Positions 44,274 through 53,006 of a DNA stretch of 61,257 nucleotides are shown here, piece after piece. Position 1 is the first letter of the stretch. Each line of letters opens with the position of its first letter. A model generated the notes under the pieces. The model had not been told where the DNA came from. It was given only the letters and a program-made list of their open reading frames with translations, and ran no database searches. This DNA is from Phycisphaerales bacterium. Its GTDB lineage: Bacteria; Planctomycetota; Phycisphaerae; Phycisphaerales; SM1A02. Location of the stretch: positions 1 through 61,257 of the forward strand of contig SIAA01000008.1 in assembly GCA_009692045.1 (NCBI GenBank). Reading direction: 5' to 3'. The position numbers and the translations under genes are program-made.

Positions 44274-45151
44274 CGATTCGCCACGGGAGCATCGAGCATG
44301 CGGCAGGCGAGCCCGCCGAAGGCGTCAATGCGGCGGTCGCGCAAGAAGGGCCAACCGCGCCGCGTCTCTTCTATTAGGGCGAGATTGCAATCGACGACGA
44401 GGACGCATGGTTCATCCGTGGAGGCCTCAGCCACCACCTCCCCGCTGGGAGAGATCACCATGCTCGATCCCCAAAACTTGAGGTCGCCCTCGGTACCGAC
44501 GCGATTGATGGCAGCGACCCACACGCCGTTGGCGATGGCGTGCGCTCGGTGCATGGTGATCCATGCCTCGCGCTGTTGACGCTTGTCCGACTCGGTCTCA
44601 CCATGCCACCAACCTATGGCAGTGGGATAGAAAATGATTTCGGCGCCCAGCAGGGTGGTCAGCCGCGCCGCTTCTGGATACCACTGATCCCAGCAGATCA
44701 GCAGGCCCGCCTTGGCGCAGCCGTCAACAACCTGCCAGCCCAAGTCTCCAGGAGTGAAATAGAACTTCTCGTAGAAGCGCGGATCATCGGGGATATGCAT
44801 CTTGCGATACTTGCCGATGATCTCTCCGCCGCGGTTCATATAGATGCTGGTGTTGTGATAGATCCCAGCCGTGCGTCTCTCAAACAGGCTGGCCGTGATC
44901 TCAACATCGAGTTCCCGGGCCAGATTGCTCAAGAATGTGCTGGTTGGCCCGGGGATTGATTCAGCGAGGTCCATCCGCGCCGAGTCCTCGATTTGGCAGA
45001 AGTAATGGCTTGCGAACAACTCCTGAGTGGCGATGATCTGCGCACCCTTTGACTTCGCCTCGCGTGCCATGGCAGCGAATGTCTGAAGAATCTGAGCGCG
45101 GTCAGAGCCCGCTGGGCTCGCGTGCTGAAGCAGCGCCACTCGAACTGTCAT
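44270..45151 (-). CDS. aguB: N-carbamoylputrescine amidase
   Basis: Nitrilase-superfamily enzyme that hydrolyses N-carbamoylputrescine to putrescine, CO2 and ammonia. The triad is Glu44 (TQELFASHY), Lys117 (KYRKMHIPD) and Cys153 (LICWDQWYPE). SHYFCQIED and DPRFYEKFYFTPGD are typical of AguB. ATG 45151 is chosen; a TTG five codons upstream is less likely. The start codon and its upstream sequence are part of a 41-base tandem duplication (45140-45221). Confidence 0.92.
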   Translation of the reverse strand: MTVRVALLQHASPAGSDRAQILQTFAAMAREAKSKGAQIIATQELFASHYFCQIEDSARMDLAESIPGPTSTFLSNLARELDVEITASLFERRTAGIYHNTSIYMNRGGEIIGKYRKMHIPDDPRFYEKFYFTPGDLGWQVVDGCAKAGLLICWDQWYPEAARLTTLLGAEIIFYPTAIGWWHGETESDKRQQREAWITMHRAHAIANGVWVAAINRVGTEGDLKFWGSSMVISPSGEVVAEASTDEPCVLVVDCNLALIEETRRGWPFLRDRRIDAFGGLACRMLDAPVANR

Positions 45152-45221
45152 GGCGGTGCTGCTCAAATGCTCTCTTGCGATCGAACTGTCATGGCGGTGC
45201 TGCTCAAATGCTCTCTTCCGA
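45140..45221. repeat. 41-base tandem duplication over the aguB start
   Basis: 45140-45180 and 45181-45221 are nearly identical, with one clear mismatch (45177 against 45218) inside the copies. Each copy holds an ATG on the minus strand (45151 and 45192). The outer copy can encode a nine-codon open frame, MTVRSQESI, ending at 45163, just before the real aguB start. The period (41) is not a multiple of three, so the two copies cannot be read in one frame. Confidence 0.85.
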
Positions 45222-45239
45222 GTGACGGCGCCCCCTGTG

Positions 45240-45926
45240 TCACTTGCCTAGTTCCACTGGCACCGCTGGCTTGGGTGCGGGAAGCTTGGTTGGAACGTTC
45301 GTTGCTGGAATCGCGGGTGTCGAGCGCGAGTAGACGATTTCCATCACCTTCAACTCGGTGCCACCCGCCTGCGGCACGAACAGGGTGTCAACGAATCGAT
45401 CAGAGTCGATCCACTCGGTTGTCTGACGGCAGGCGATATCGGCATTGGCTACGGGATCGAACATGGTTGTGGTCCAGTTCAGCGTGTCGGTTGCGCTCTC
45501 GAGCGTTCCCTGTCCCGTGATGATCGCGGTTCCCATTGTGTCCATCCATGTGTACTGGAATCTGCGGTGGCCATTGTCGAATGCGGTGCTTCCCATGCCC
45601 TCGTAGGGCATTCCCATGAACTGACCGGTGACTCGGGTCGTCAGGAACCGTCCGCCTAGTTCCATGGCGCATACCGCCATGCCGCTTGACTCCATGGGTG
45701 GGGCGCTGGGATTGTCCCAGTGCCTAACCAAGGTGGTCCACTCTCCGGTGAACTTCGCCAGCCATGCCTGCTCGGCCCCTGGAGTGGAATAGGCGGCCAT
45801 CGCCTTCATCGCCGCCAGATCATCGATGTCCGGTCCACCATCATCGGCTATCCGGGCACCGGCTAGCGTGGCTGCAGTGATCAGAGCAAGTGCGGCGAAT
45901 GTCGTTGTGTATAGACGATTGAGCAT
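45240..45926 (-). CDS. Secreted DUF1579 protein
   Basis: A signal peptide (to about residue 24, LAGA) is followed by a DUF1579-like domain: AWLAKFTGEWTTLVRHWDNPSAPPMESSGMAVCAMELGGRFLTTRVTG... and YEGMGSTAFDNGHRRFQYTWMDTMGTAI. A Pro/Lys-rich tail closes the protein. The function of DUF1579 proteins is unknown. A GGAG-type site precedes the ATG. It is separated from aguB by the duplicated stretch. Confidence 0.8.
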   Translation of the reverse strand: MLNRLYTTTFAALALITAATLAGARIADDGGPDIDDLAAMKAMAAYSTPGAEQAWLAKFTGEWTTLVRHWDNPSAPPMESSGMAVCAMELGGRFLTTRVTGQFMGMPYEGMGSTAFDNGHRRFQYTWMDTMGTAIITGQGTLESATDTLNWTTTMFDPVANADIACRQTTEWIDSDRFVDTLFVPQAGGTELKVMEIVYSRSTPAIPATNVPTKLPAPKPAVPVELGK

Positions 45927-45960
45927 GGCGATCCTCCTTTAGGGGGAGTTGATCGTACAT

Positions 45961-46389
45961 CTATCCAGATGAACTGCGCCAAGACTTGGTTGCCGATGGG
46001 TCTGGCGGAGCGTCATGCAGTCGACCTGCCGATCGTGGTGGAGGTGGCCCGAGATGATTGCGCCCTTTCGGTCCGCGTGGTTCAGGTCGCCCGTTGCCCC
46101 GTGGTTGCCAGCGCAAGTCCATCCGTCGGATTTCCCACATCTCGTCACCGTCACGGCCGAGGACCAGGCAAGCGCCATCTCTCAGTCTCATGGAGCACAC
46201 CATTCGCGCGGTGCCATCAATGTCTAGGGTTCCCAGCAATGACTCCTGTTCGGAATCGGGGCCAAGAGTTGCTGGAGCAAGAGTCACGCTGAACCGCCGC
46301 ATTCCCCCAGCCGTCTCAGTGGCCCGGGTACGCGCCACCGAGTCGATCGCCGACCCTTTGCTGGGCGTTGAGATGAACAGGATGACCAT
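45961..46389 (-). pseudogene. Possible remnant of the gene downstream of the decayed sigma factor
   Basis: Residues about 30-92 of this frame look coding (RRFSVTLAPATLGPD, GTLDIDGTARMVCSMRLRDGACLVLGRDGDEMWEI). They recall small envelope proteins that follow ECF sigma genes in planctomycetes. After that the frame turns into Pro/Arg-rich text without structure, while the neighbouring frame continues, as expected after a frameshift. No named family can be given. Confidence 0.3.
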
Positions 46390-46727
46390 GACAGTCGCTT
46401 CTTGACAGTTTCTTCCGCGAGTCCGACCAACGACGAGACGGCCTTCAGGCGTAGTCGCTCTCTGTAAGCCAGAGTCAGCAGGTTGCTCTGCTCTGGGCTC
46501 AGCTCGCCTAGGCAGTCATTGAGATGCTTGGATCTCTCTTCGAACCAGAGCCCCGCCGTGCCATCGAAGTGGGCAGACATCCGCTCCATCGACTCGACAA
46601 TCGCAGGATCGATCACCTACAACCGCCTAGCGGACCTGAACTTTTCCATGGCTATGCGGACGGCGATCCCCCGGAGCCAGTACCTCGAAGACGCTCTGGG
46701 CGCTCGGCTCATTCGGTTGGGGAACTT
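46284..46727 (-). pseudogene. Decayed ECF sigma factor gene
   Basis: Two pieces lie in one frame, split by a TAG at 46617-46619. The upstream piece (46620-46727) reads RASSRYWLRGIAVRIAMEKFRSARR, like the end of sigma region 2. The downstream piece (46284-46616) reads LNDCLGELSPEQSNLLTLAYRERLRLKAVSSLVGLAEETVKKRLS, a clear sigma region 4 of the planctomycete ECF kind. A TGA closes the frame further upstream and regions 2.1-2.2 are not found. The 3' end has lost the expected final helix. Confidence 0.6.
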
Positions 46728-46889
46728 TCATGAACGGCATGACGAGTTATTGTCACCTAGCGACCTTTGGGGACATGCCTACCCGATTCCGACAACTCCT
46801 CCACATAACTCTTTGCCCGGTGGAGCCCGACCGTAAACTCGCCATTCTGACACGGAGGTTACGGTGCCCGTTGTGGCGCCCATTTGCGC

Positions 46890-49799
46890 ATGGCCAAGCC
46901 ACTAACACTACAAGAGAGTCTCGAGTTCTGGGAAACACAGCGCCTCACCAATGGCACCGCGCTATCGGATTCCGATCACAAACTGATCACCTCGATCGGC
47001 GAGTTGGTGTCAAGTGTGAAGTCGGGACCAGCGTTCAACGACGAGCAGATGGAAGTGCTTCGCAAGTCACAGAACGATTGGGTGGGAGGGTTACACCGGC
47101 TGGCGGAGATGTTCGGAACAGGAGCATTCGAGATTGAGTTTTATAGACGAGCGTGGCTCGAGGTTCGCGACGCAGCATTTCAGGCGCTAGTCAAAGAGCG
47201 CGAGGATGCGATGCGATCGCGTGGCAGTACGCCCGAGCAGATAGCAGCTGCAGCGACCCAACTGTCCGCGTGGCGTGACCACCTCGCGCGAACTGGGCGC
47301 GCGCGGGCACAGGCGCGCACCGACCGCGCGCTGCAGATGGTGCAAGCCGACGAACAGGCACGCATCGCGGCTGAGCGTGCGGAGGCGGACCGCGGGCACC
47401 GCGAGGAAACAGAACGGGCATCGCTCGCGGCCGAGGTCGATCGGCTCGCCGCGGAAGAACTGGCGATGCAAGGGCGGCTGGCGGCTAGGCGGGATGCTCT
47501 GCTCGAGTCTCACAAGGCGTCGTTGGTGCGGCTGCGTGAGCAGGCGGAACTTGCTGTCCGCGATCGAGCTGATGCGGAGGATCGCCTCACGCGCCTCGAA
47601 AAGTCTCGAGATGAGCAGATGCAGTTGGAAGATGCGGTCATCAGCGCCAGACAGACCGCGCAGGCATCGCGTCTGGTGGCCTCTGAGGCAAGGGTGAACT
47701 GGGAGCGACTCAAGGCTGCTGGGATAAACGCTTCGGTGTCAGCGGCCAAGGCGCAGGAGACGGCCGACCAAGCCGAGAGCCAGCGCGTGCATGAGTTTGG
47801 GCTTGCGGACGAGGCGGCCGAGCGGTCGGCGCGGTCGCGCGAACTAGTCAAGGAGGCGGAGCAGCGCTGCTGGCGCGAGGAGCATGTGGCCAAAGAGGCG
47901 CAGACTCAGGCTGATCTCGCCCGCGAGATCGCGGCCGAGAGTCAGCGCCGATCGCGCCGGGAAGAAGAGCTGGTTACCCAGGCGGAAAAAACTGTCCTCG
48001 ATCTCATCGGGGCAGCGGAGCAGGCCTGGCAGTCGGCACTTCAGGAGCGCCACTCAACTGCGAGTGCTCAGTTGCGCGTAGACGCCGAGGCGCAGAGTGC
48101 GCAAGCGGCGGCGAGTGTTCTGCAGACCGATCGAGAGTCACTGGCTGAGGCCGTACTGCGGGTCAAAGAGGCAACCGACGCGGCGGCATTCGCGGCCGAG
48201 CGCCGATCGATTGCCACTGAAGCGGTGGTGGCCTCGGCGGCAGGTGTCGAGTTGGTCAGAGCATCAGTAGTTGATGCTGAGTCGCGGCGAAATCACGAGG
48301 CCGAACTGGCCTATCAGGTGGATGCCGGCGTTCAGGCTGAGATTGTCTCATTGGCTGAGTGCAGTGCTTCGCTCGAGCGTGAGCAAAAGGCTGAGTTCGA
48401 TGCCAGTTCAGTAGTCCAAGTTCTCAGAGGCGGTGTCCTTGAAGCTCAGGCTTCTGTGGAGCATGCGCAAGCAGCAGTGGCGCAAGCCCATGCGATGGCC
48501 GAAATTGCCCAGTCCCGCCTAGTTGAGTCGCAGGCGCGAGTGACCTCTCAGCACGGCTTGGTAACTCAGGCGAGTGTGCGGGTGACAGAGGCACGCAGCC
48601 GGATCGATCAGGCGCACTCCAGGCTGGCGGTTCAGCGTTCTGTGGTGGAGCAGGCTGCTGCTCGAGCAGAGGCCATGCGCTCTGATGTGCTGGCACAGCT
48701 CGCTCGGCTTGATGCAGCGCGAGAGTTGGAGACACAGGCTCGGGTAATCGTTGAAACTGCGATTGCCCGCGAAGTCGAGCTCGCTTCCCGAGTGAGTTCC
48801 GCGAATGCAGCCTTTGATTCTTCAGCAGTCCGAGTCGATCAATCAAGGCATGCCCAGGAAGCGGCGCTGGCTCGCGTCGATGTCGAGCGCGCCCGAGTCG
48901 CCCAAGCCCAGCAGCGGGTTGACGAGCTTAGAGCTGCAGCTGTACAGGCCGAAGGTCGGGCAGAGTCGGCGAGAACAGGATTGGAAGCAGCATCAGCGCG
49001 GTGCGAGCGCGAGCGAGTGATCGAGATCGAGATGCAGGCTCGTGCCGATCGGGATCGGATCGCGGCGGTTGACAGCATCCGCGCCTGCGACCGGGAACGG
49101 GCTGCTGCCTTGCAGGCTGATGAACGGGCGGAGGCACTGCGAATCGCGGCGCTAGCAGCCCAGTCACGGGCAGATTCATTGGGCGGTACTGCTGCCGCCA
49201 GTCGAACCGCGCTGGGGGATGCGGTAGCGGCGCGCAACGATTTGGAGGCGCGTCTAGGAGAGCTTGATCGGGCGGCAACCGCGGCTGACGCGCAGGCAAT
49301 GCTGCTGTCGGAACGCGGCGATGCTCTGGCTGAGAGACTGGCGCAGCGAAGGCAGGAGGTCGAGGATGCTCGCGCCTCGCTCACCTCGCGATTGGAAGAT
49401 TCGCGGCGCACGCTTCAAGTTCTGCAAATGACCGAGGAGTCGCTGCGCGTTGAGTCGCAAGCGATCGTCGCGGAGCAAGAGGCCGTTGAAGATAAGTCGC
49501 GCCACGAGCAACTGGCGAAGCAACATGGCCGCGAGGCTGACGAGGCCCGCGACCGCGTCGCCGAGGTGAGCCGACGCTTTGCCCAGTTGGAGGCCGCACA
49601 TCAAGCGGCTGCGCAACTGGTGGAGGATGAGCGCCGTCGCCGTGATCAGGCAGAGGGAGCCGCGGACACCGCTGCAGCAGAGGCGAGACGTCGAGCCGAT
49701 GAAGCTCGGGCGCGGGTCGAGGCACTCCGGGCTCAAGCGGAGCAGTTGGAGAGCGAGCGCCAGAGCCTTGAGTCCGTGCGTCGTTCGGCAGTTGCCTAG
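46890..49799 (+). CDS. Giant Ala-rich cytoplasmic coiled-coil protein
   Basis: The 969-residue protein has no signal peptide or membrane helix. Residues 1-115 look globular (LTLQESLEFWETQRL, HRLAEMFGTGAFEIEFYRRAWLEVRDAAFQALV). From about 120 to the end it is one nearly uninterrupted helix-former, rich in Ala, Glu, Arg, Gln and Ser, with almost no Pro and few aromatics. This suggests a long rod of SMC/intermediate-filament type, but no ATPase head exists. ATG 46890 is preferred to TTG 46884. No family is recognised; a cytoskeletal or scaffold role is inference. Confidence 0.75.
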   Translation: MAKPLTLQESLEFWETQRLTNGTALSDSDHKLITSIGELVSSVKSGPAFNDEQMEVLRKSQNDWVGGLHRLAEMFGTGAFEIEFYRRAWLEVRDAAFQALVKEREDAMRSRGSTPEQIAAAATQLSAWRDHLARTGRARAQARTDRALQMVQADEQARIAAERAEADRGHREETERASLAAEVDRLAAEELAMQGRLAARRDALLESHKASLVRLREQAELAVRDRADAEDRLTRLEKSRDEQMQLEDAVISARQTAQASRLVASEARVNWERLKAAGINASVSAAKAQETADQAESQRVHEFGLADEAAERSARSRELVKEAEQRCWREEHVAKEAQTQADLAREIAAESQRRSRREEELVTQAEKTVLDLIGAAEQAWQSALQERHSTASAQLRVDAEAQSAQAAASVLQTDRESLAEAVLRVKEATDAAAFAAERRSIATEAVVASAAGVELVRASVVDAESRRNHEAELAYQVDAGVQAEIVSLAECSASLEREQKAEFDASSVVQVLRGGVLEAQASVEHAQAAVAQAHAMAEIAQSRLVESQARVTSQHGLVTQASVRVTEARSRIDQAHSRLAVQRSVVEQAAARAEAMRSDVLAQLARLDAARELETQARVIVETAIAREVELASRVSSANAAFDSSAVRVDQSRHAQEAALARVDVERARVAQAQQRVDELRAAAVQAEGRAESARTGLEAASARCERERVIEIEMQARADRDRIAAVDSIRACDRERAAALQADERAEALRIAALAAQSRADSLGGTAAASRTALGDAVAARNDLEARLGELDRAATAADAQAMLLSERGDALAERLAQRRQEVEDARASLTSRLEDSRRTLQVLQMTEESLRVESQAIVAEQEAVEDKSRHEQLAKQHGREADEARDRVAEVSRRFAQLEAAHQAAAQLVEDERRRRDQAEGAADTAAAEARRRADEARARVEALRAQAEQLESERQSLESVRRSAVA

Positions 49800-49846
49800 C
49801 AACTGTCAATGCCCTGAGTCCGTGCGCCGCTGGGCAGTTGCCTAGC
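49765..49846. repeat. Tandem duplication of the 3' end of the coiled-coil gene
   Basis: The last 36 bases around the stop codon (49765-49800) recur at 49811-49846 with about four mismatches; the period is 46. Each copy contains the TAG stop context GCAGTTGCCTAGC. The second copy lies between the coiled-coil gene and copA and encodes nothing now. Confidence 0.8.
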
Positions 49847-49868
49847 GAGCGCGGTACAGTTGTCCTAA

Positions 49869-52070
49869 ATGACCATTACCGCCGAGTTCGAGGTGCGGGG
49901 AATGCACTGCGCTGGTTGCGCGGCACGACTCGAATCGGCGCTTGGGAAACTGGAGGGCGTGTCGGAAGCGCGGGTGAGTTTTCTCTCGTCCACAGCCCAA
50001 GTGTCTGGAACGGGTGACCTATCGGCATCGGTTGGGGCAGCCGCCGCAGCATGCGGATACTCAGCGGCACCTCGCGACCGATCCCTCAGTTTCACCGCGC
50101 TGCAGGCGAAGCGGGATGCTGCGGCGCTCTCGCGAGTTCGAAACTGGAGACTTCGCGCCGGTCTGGGAATCTGCCTGTGGATTCCGCTGGAGACCCTTCA
50201 TCACTTCGGCCACTCCTGGCTCTCTCACGGGGAACTGATGTGGCTGCTGGGAATCGGGGCGACGGTTGCCATGGCTGCGGTCGGCTGGGGCATCTTTGTT
50301 TCGGCGTGGACGGCGGCGAAGCACCGCGGAGTCAACATGGACACTCTCGTGGCGCTTGGTGCTCTGAGCGGCTGGGGGCTGAGTGTCTGGCTCGCGAGCA
50401 CTGGGGCAGGCGCGGGGTACTTCGCGGAGGTAGTTGCCCTGTTGGCGATCATTTCCCTCGGTCACTGGCTGGAAGCACGCGGCGTGCGCGAGGCTGGTGA
50501 TGCGGTCCGCGCCCTTATGGACCTCAAGCCTGAGAGCGCGGAACTCGTGGCACCCGATCGAGTGATCCCGGCGGCGCTAGTTCGTATCGGTGATCTGGTG
50601 CGCGTGCGCCCGGGCGGGCGGGTCGCCGTCGATGGCATCGTTCACGAAGGATCGGCCGGCGTTGACCTTTCTGCCATCACGGGCGAGTCTCTGCCCCAGC
50701 GAGTGACTCCCGGATCATCCGTTGCAGCGGGCGTGGTCGCTATTGATGGCGGTCTCATAGTGCGCGCCACGGTCTCCGGTGACGAAACAACGATCGAGCG
50801 AATCGCAACCCTTGTGCATGAGGCGCAATCGTCCCGCGCACCGATAGCGAAACTTGCCGATCGCATCTGCAGCATATTTGTGCCTGCCGTGCTCGCCATC
50901 GCGTTGGCAACCCTTGTGGGATGGTGGATAGCGGGAGATTGGCAGCGGGGCTTGCTGGCAGCAACAACCGTTCTGGTGATCTCCTGTCCGTGCGCGTTGG
51001 GTATTGCCACGCCACTGGCTGTGATGGTCGGTACCGGCGAGTGCGCTCGGCGGGGGATTCTGCTGCGAAATGCCGAAGCGATCGAGCGCATGTCTCAAGC
51101 GCGCACAGTGTTCCTCGATAAGACCGGGACGCTCACGCAGGGGCAACCAACAGTTCGCGCCTATGCGCAGGAGCCCGGTGCCCCGGAGGACACGCTGGCA
51201 CTCGCCGCTGCGCTCGAATCGCGCAGCGAGCATCCCGTCGCCCGAGCAGTTGTTGCCTACGCCCGGTCACAGGACTCCTCGTTGTCTGCATCAACGACGA
51301 GAGGCTCCGCGAAGTCATTCAGCCAGATGCATCTGTGGTCGCAGCCAGCCACCTTCGAAGTGCGGGAGTTCCGCGCCGATCCTGGGGTGGGTGTCAGCGG
51401 CATCGTTCAAGGCCGCGCCGTACGCGTAGTGCGCGATCCCGACGCCACTGCTCGCATAGAGATCGATGGCAAACTGGCGGCGCGCATCACCTGCGTGGAT
51501 AAGGTCCGAGATGGCTCCGCCGAGGCTGTGTCCCAGTTGCGGGCGCATGGTCTGCGGATTGTTGTTCTTACCGGCGATCGTCGCGCCCAAGCTCTGGAAG
51601 CCGCCCGCGAGCTTGGTATTCGCGATGACGAAGTGCTAGCTGACCTCACCCCGCAAGCGAAACTGCAACGGGTCTCGGCAGCGGGAGTTGGCAGTGTCAT
51701 GGTCGGCGATGGAATCAACGATGCCGCCGCTCTAGCCGCAGCTGATGTTGGCATTGCCATGGGAAGCGGCACGGATGTGGCCAGCGCCAGTGCCTCGAGC
51801 GCTCTTCTCAATAACGATCTGCGCTCTCTGGGCTGGATGCTGTGGGCCTGCAAGGGAACCATGGCAACCATTCGCCAGAATCTGGGCCTGGCGTTTGTCT
51901 ATAACACGGTGGCGATTCCTCTGGCAGCGCTGGGATTGCTAGGCGAACATGGCCCGGTCGTTGCGGCATCTGCGATGGGCCTAAGCGATGTATGCGTGGT
52001 AGGTAACACCCTGCGACTCCGCTGGAAACTGCGTGAATCCGCTCCGGCAGAGCAGTCTGCCCCACCATAG
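49869..52070 (+). CDS. copA: Copper-type heavy-metal P1B ATPase
   Basis: Pump for monovalent copper or a related metal. One N-terminal HMA domain has GMHCAGC (Cys14, Cys17). Membrane helices, the actuator TGES, the CPC motif in SCPCALGIATPLAVM, DKTGTLTQG with the phosphorylated Asp, the SEHPVARA motif and MVGDGINDAAALAAADVGIAMGSGTDVA follow in order. The helix after the hinge has YNTVAIPLAALG. The last helix reads AMGLSDVCVV, where CopA usually has MxxSS. 733 residues is normal. No copper regulator or chaperone gene is next to it. Confidence 0.9.
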   Translation: MTITAEFEVRGMHCAGCAARLESALGKLEGVSEARVSFLSSTAQVSGTGDLSASVGAAAAACGYSAAPRDRSLSFTALQAKRDAAALSRVRNWRLRAGLGICLWIPLETLHHFGHSWLSHGELMWLLGIGATVAMAAVGWGIFVSAWTAAKHRGVNMDTLVALGALSGWGLSVWLASTGAGAGYFAEVVALLAIISLGHWLEARGVREAGDAVRALMDLKPESAELVAPDRVIPAALVRIGDLVRVRPGGRVAVDGIVHEGSAGVDLSAITGESLPQRVTPGSSVAAGVVAIDGGLIVRATVSGDETTIERIATLVHEAQSSRAPIAKLADRICSIFVPAVLAIALATLVGWWIAGDWQRGLLAATTVLVISCPCALGIATPLAVMVGTGECARRGILLRNAEAIERMSQARTVFLDKTGTLTQGQPTVRAYAQEPGAPEDTLALAAALESRSEHPVARAVVAYARSQDSSLSASTTRGSAKSFSQMHLWSQPATFEVREFRADPGVGVSGIVQGRAVRVVRDPDATARIEIDGKLAARITCVDKVRDGSAEAVSQLRAHGLRIVVLTGDRRAQALEAARELGIRDDEVLADLTPQAKLQRVSAAGVGSVMVGDGINDAAALAAADVGIAMGSGTDVASASASSALLNNDLRSLGWMLWACKGTMATIRQNLGLAFVYNTVAIPLAALGLLGEHGPVVAASAMGLSDVCVVGNTLRLRWKLRESAPAEQSAPP

Positions 52071-52082
52071 TCTTTGCGCCCC

Positions 52083-52838
52083 ATGCCTAGAGTAACTGTG
52101 CAGGTGTATGAGTTGCAGAGCGTGGCTGAAGCAGCCATCTGCATTGAAGCCGGTGTTGACAACATCGGCAGTGTTCTTCTTGATGAGGCGCACGCCTTTG
52201 ATGCGGATGTTCGCGCCGCCCAGAGAGAGATTCGCGCCGCAGGACGAACTGCCTGCTTGATTCCATTGTTCTCTGATGTCGAACTCATCTGCCGCGCCAT
52301 CGACTTTCATGATCCCCACATCGTCCACTTCTGTGAGTCGCTCGCCGATGAGAACGGATTGCGTTCAAACTTGGCGGTGTGTCTGCGCTTGCAGGCAGAG
52401 ATTCGCAGGAGATGTCCGCAGATAAAACTCATGCGCGCCATCCCGGTGGCGCAGGTTGGTTCCGGACATCTGGTGCCGAGTGTGCAGGTCGCCGCGCACT
52501 TTGCACCCATCAGCGATTTCTTCATCGCCGACACCTACCTCGTAAAGCAGGGCGGAGACGCAGCGCAACCAGTGGGAGGCTTTGTGGGAATCACCGGCAA
52601 GCAGTGCTGCTGGGATACCGTGAGAGAGGTCGTGCAGGCGCACGCCGTGCCGCTGGTTCTGGCGGGAGGGCTCGATGCCGAGAATGTTGCTGCTGGAATG
52701 CGGGCAACGGGGGCGTGGGGCGCTGACACCTGCACTCGCACCAACAAACTCGCAGCAGACGGCACGCGAGTTCGATTCGCCAAGGATCGTGCCCTTGTGA
52801 GGCAGTTTGTTCAGAGTTGCCGCGCCATCGGCGGATGA
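52083..52838 (+). CDS. TrpF-like (phosphoribosylanthranilate isomerase-like) TIM-barrel protein
   Basis: The 251-residue protein follows the TrpF pattern in the second half: FFIADT (position of the catalytic Asp), GGFVGITGKQCCWDTV, PLVLAGGLDAENV and the phosphate-binding end GADTCTRTNK. The first strand, however, is VTVQVYELQS, where TrpF has KICGIT with the catalytic Cys. It is therefore unlikely to perform the TrpF reaction unchanged. ATG 52083 is chosen; TTG 52074 is possible. It lies 12 bases after copA, in what may be one transcript. Confidence 0.65.
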   Translation: MPRVTVQVYELQSVAEAAICIEAGVDNIGSVLLDEAHAFDADVRAAQREIRAAGRTACLIPLFSDVELICRAIDFHDPHIVHFCESLADENGLRSNLAVCLRLQAEIRRRCPQIKLMRAIPVAQVGSGHLVPSVQVAAHFAPISDFFIADTYLVKQGGDAAQPVGGFVGITGKQCCWDTVREVVQAHAVPLVLAGGLDAENVAAGMRATGAWGADTCTRTNKLAADGTRVRFAKDRALVRQFVQSCRAIGG

Positions 52839-53006
52839 GAAACAAGGCTGCGGGGCATCACTTGCTAGCCCATAACTTGGGATTCTGCCGACATTTATGG
52901 CGACAACTACCAAGGTGATTATATATTCAAAGACGGATCGGGTTTTTGTCCCTTGCTGTGTGGCGGGGCTCATGTCCGTCTTGTCATCTTCTTGGGAGTT
53001 TCCATC
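52839..53006 (+). promoter_or_regulatory. AT-rich leader of the dockerin-tailed gene
   Basis: The 168 bases between the two genes are AT-rich around 52915-52930. TATATT there is a possible -10 element, but no good -35 lies at the right distance. GGGAG at 52994-52998 is a strong ribosome-binding site for the ATG at 53007 and decides that start. Confidence 0.35.
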
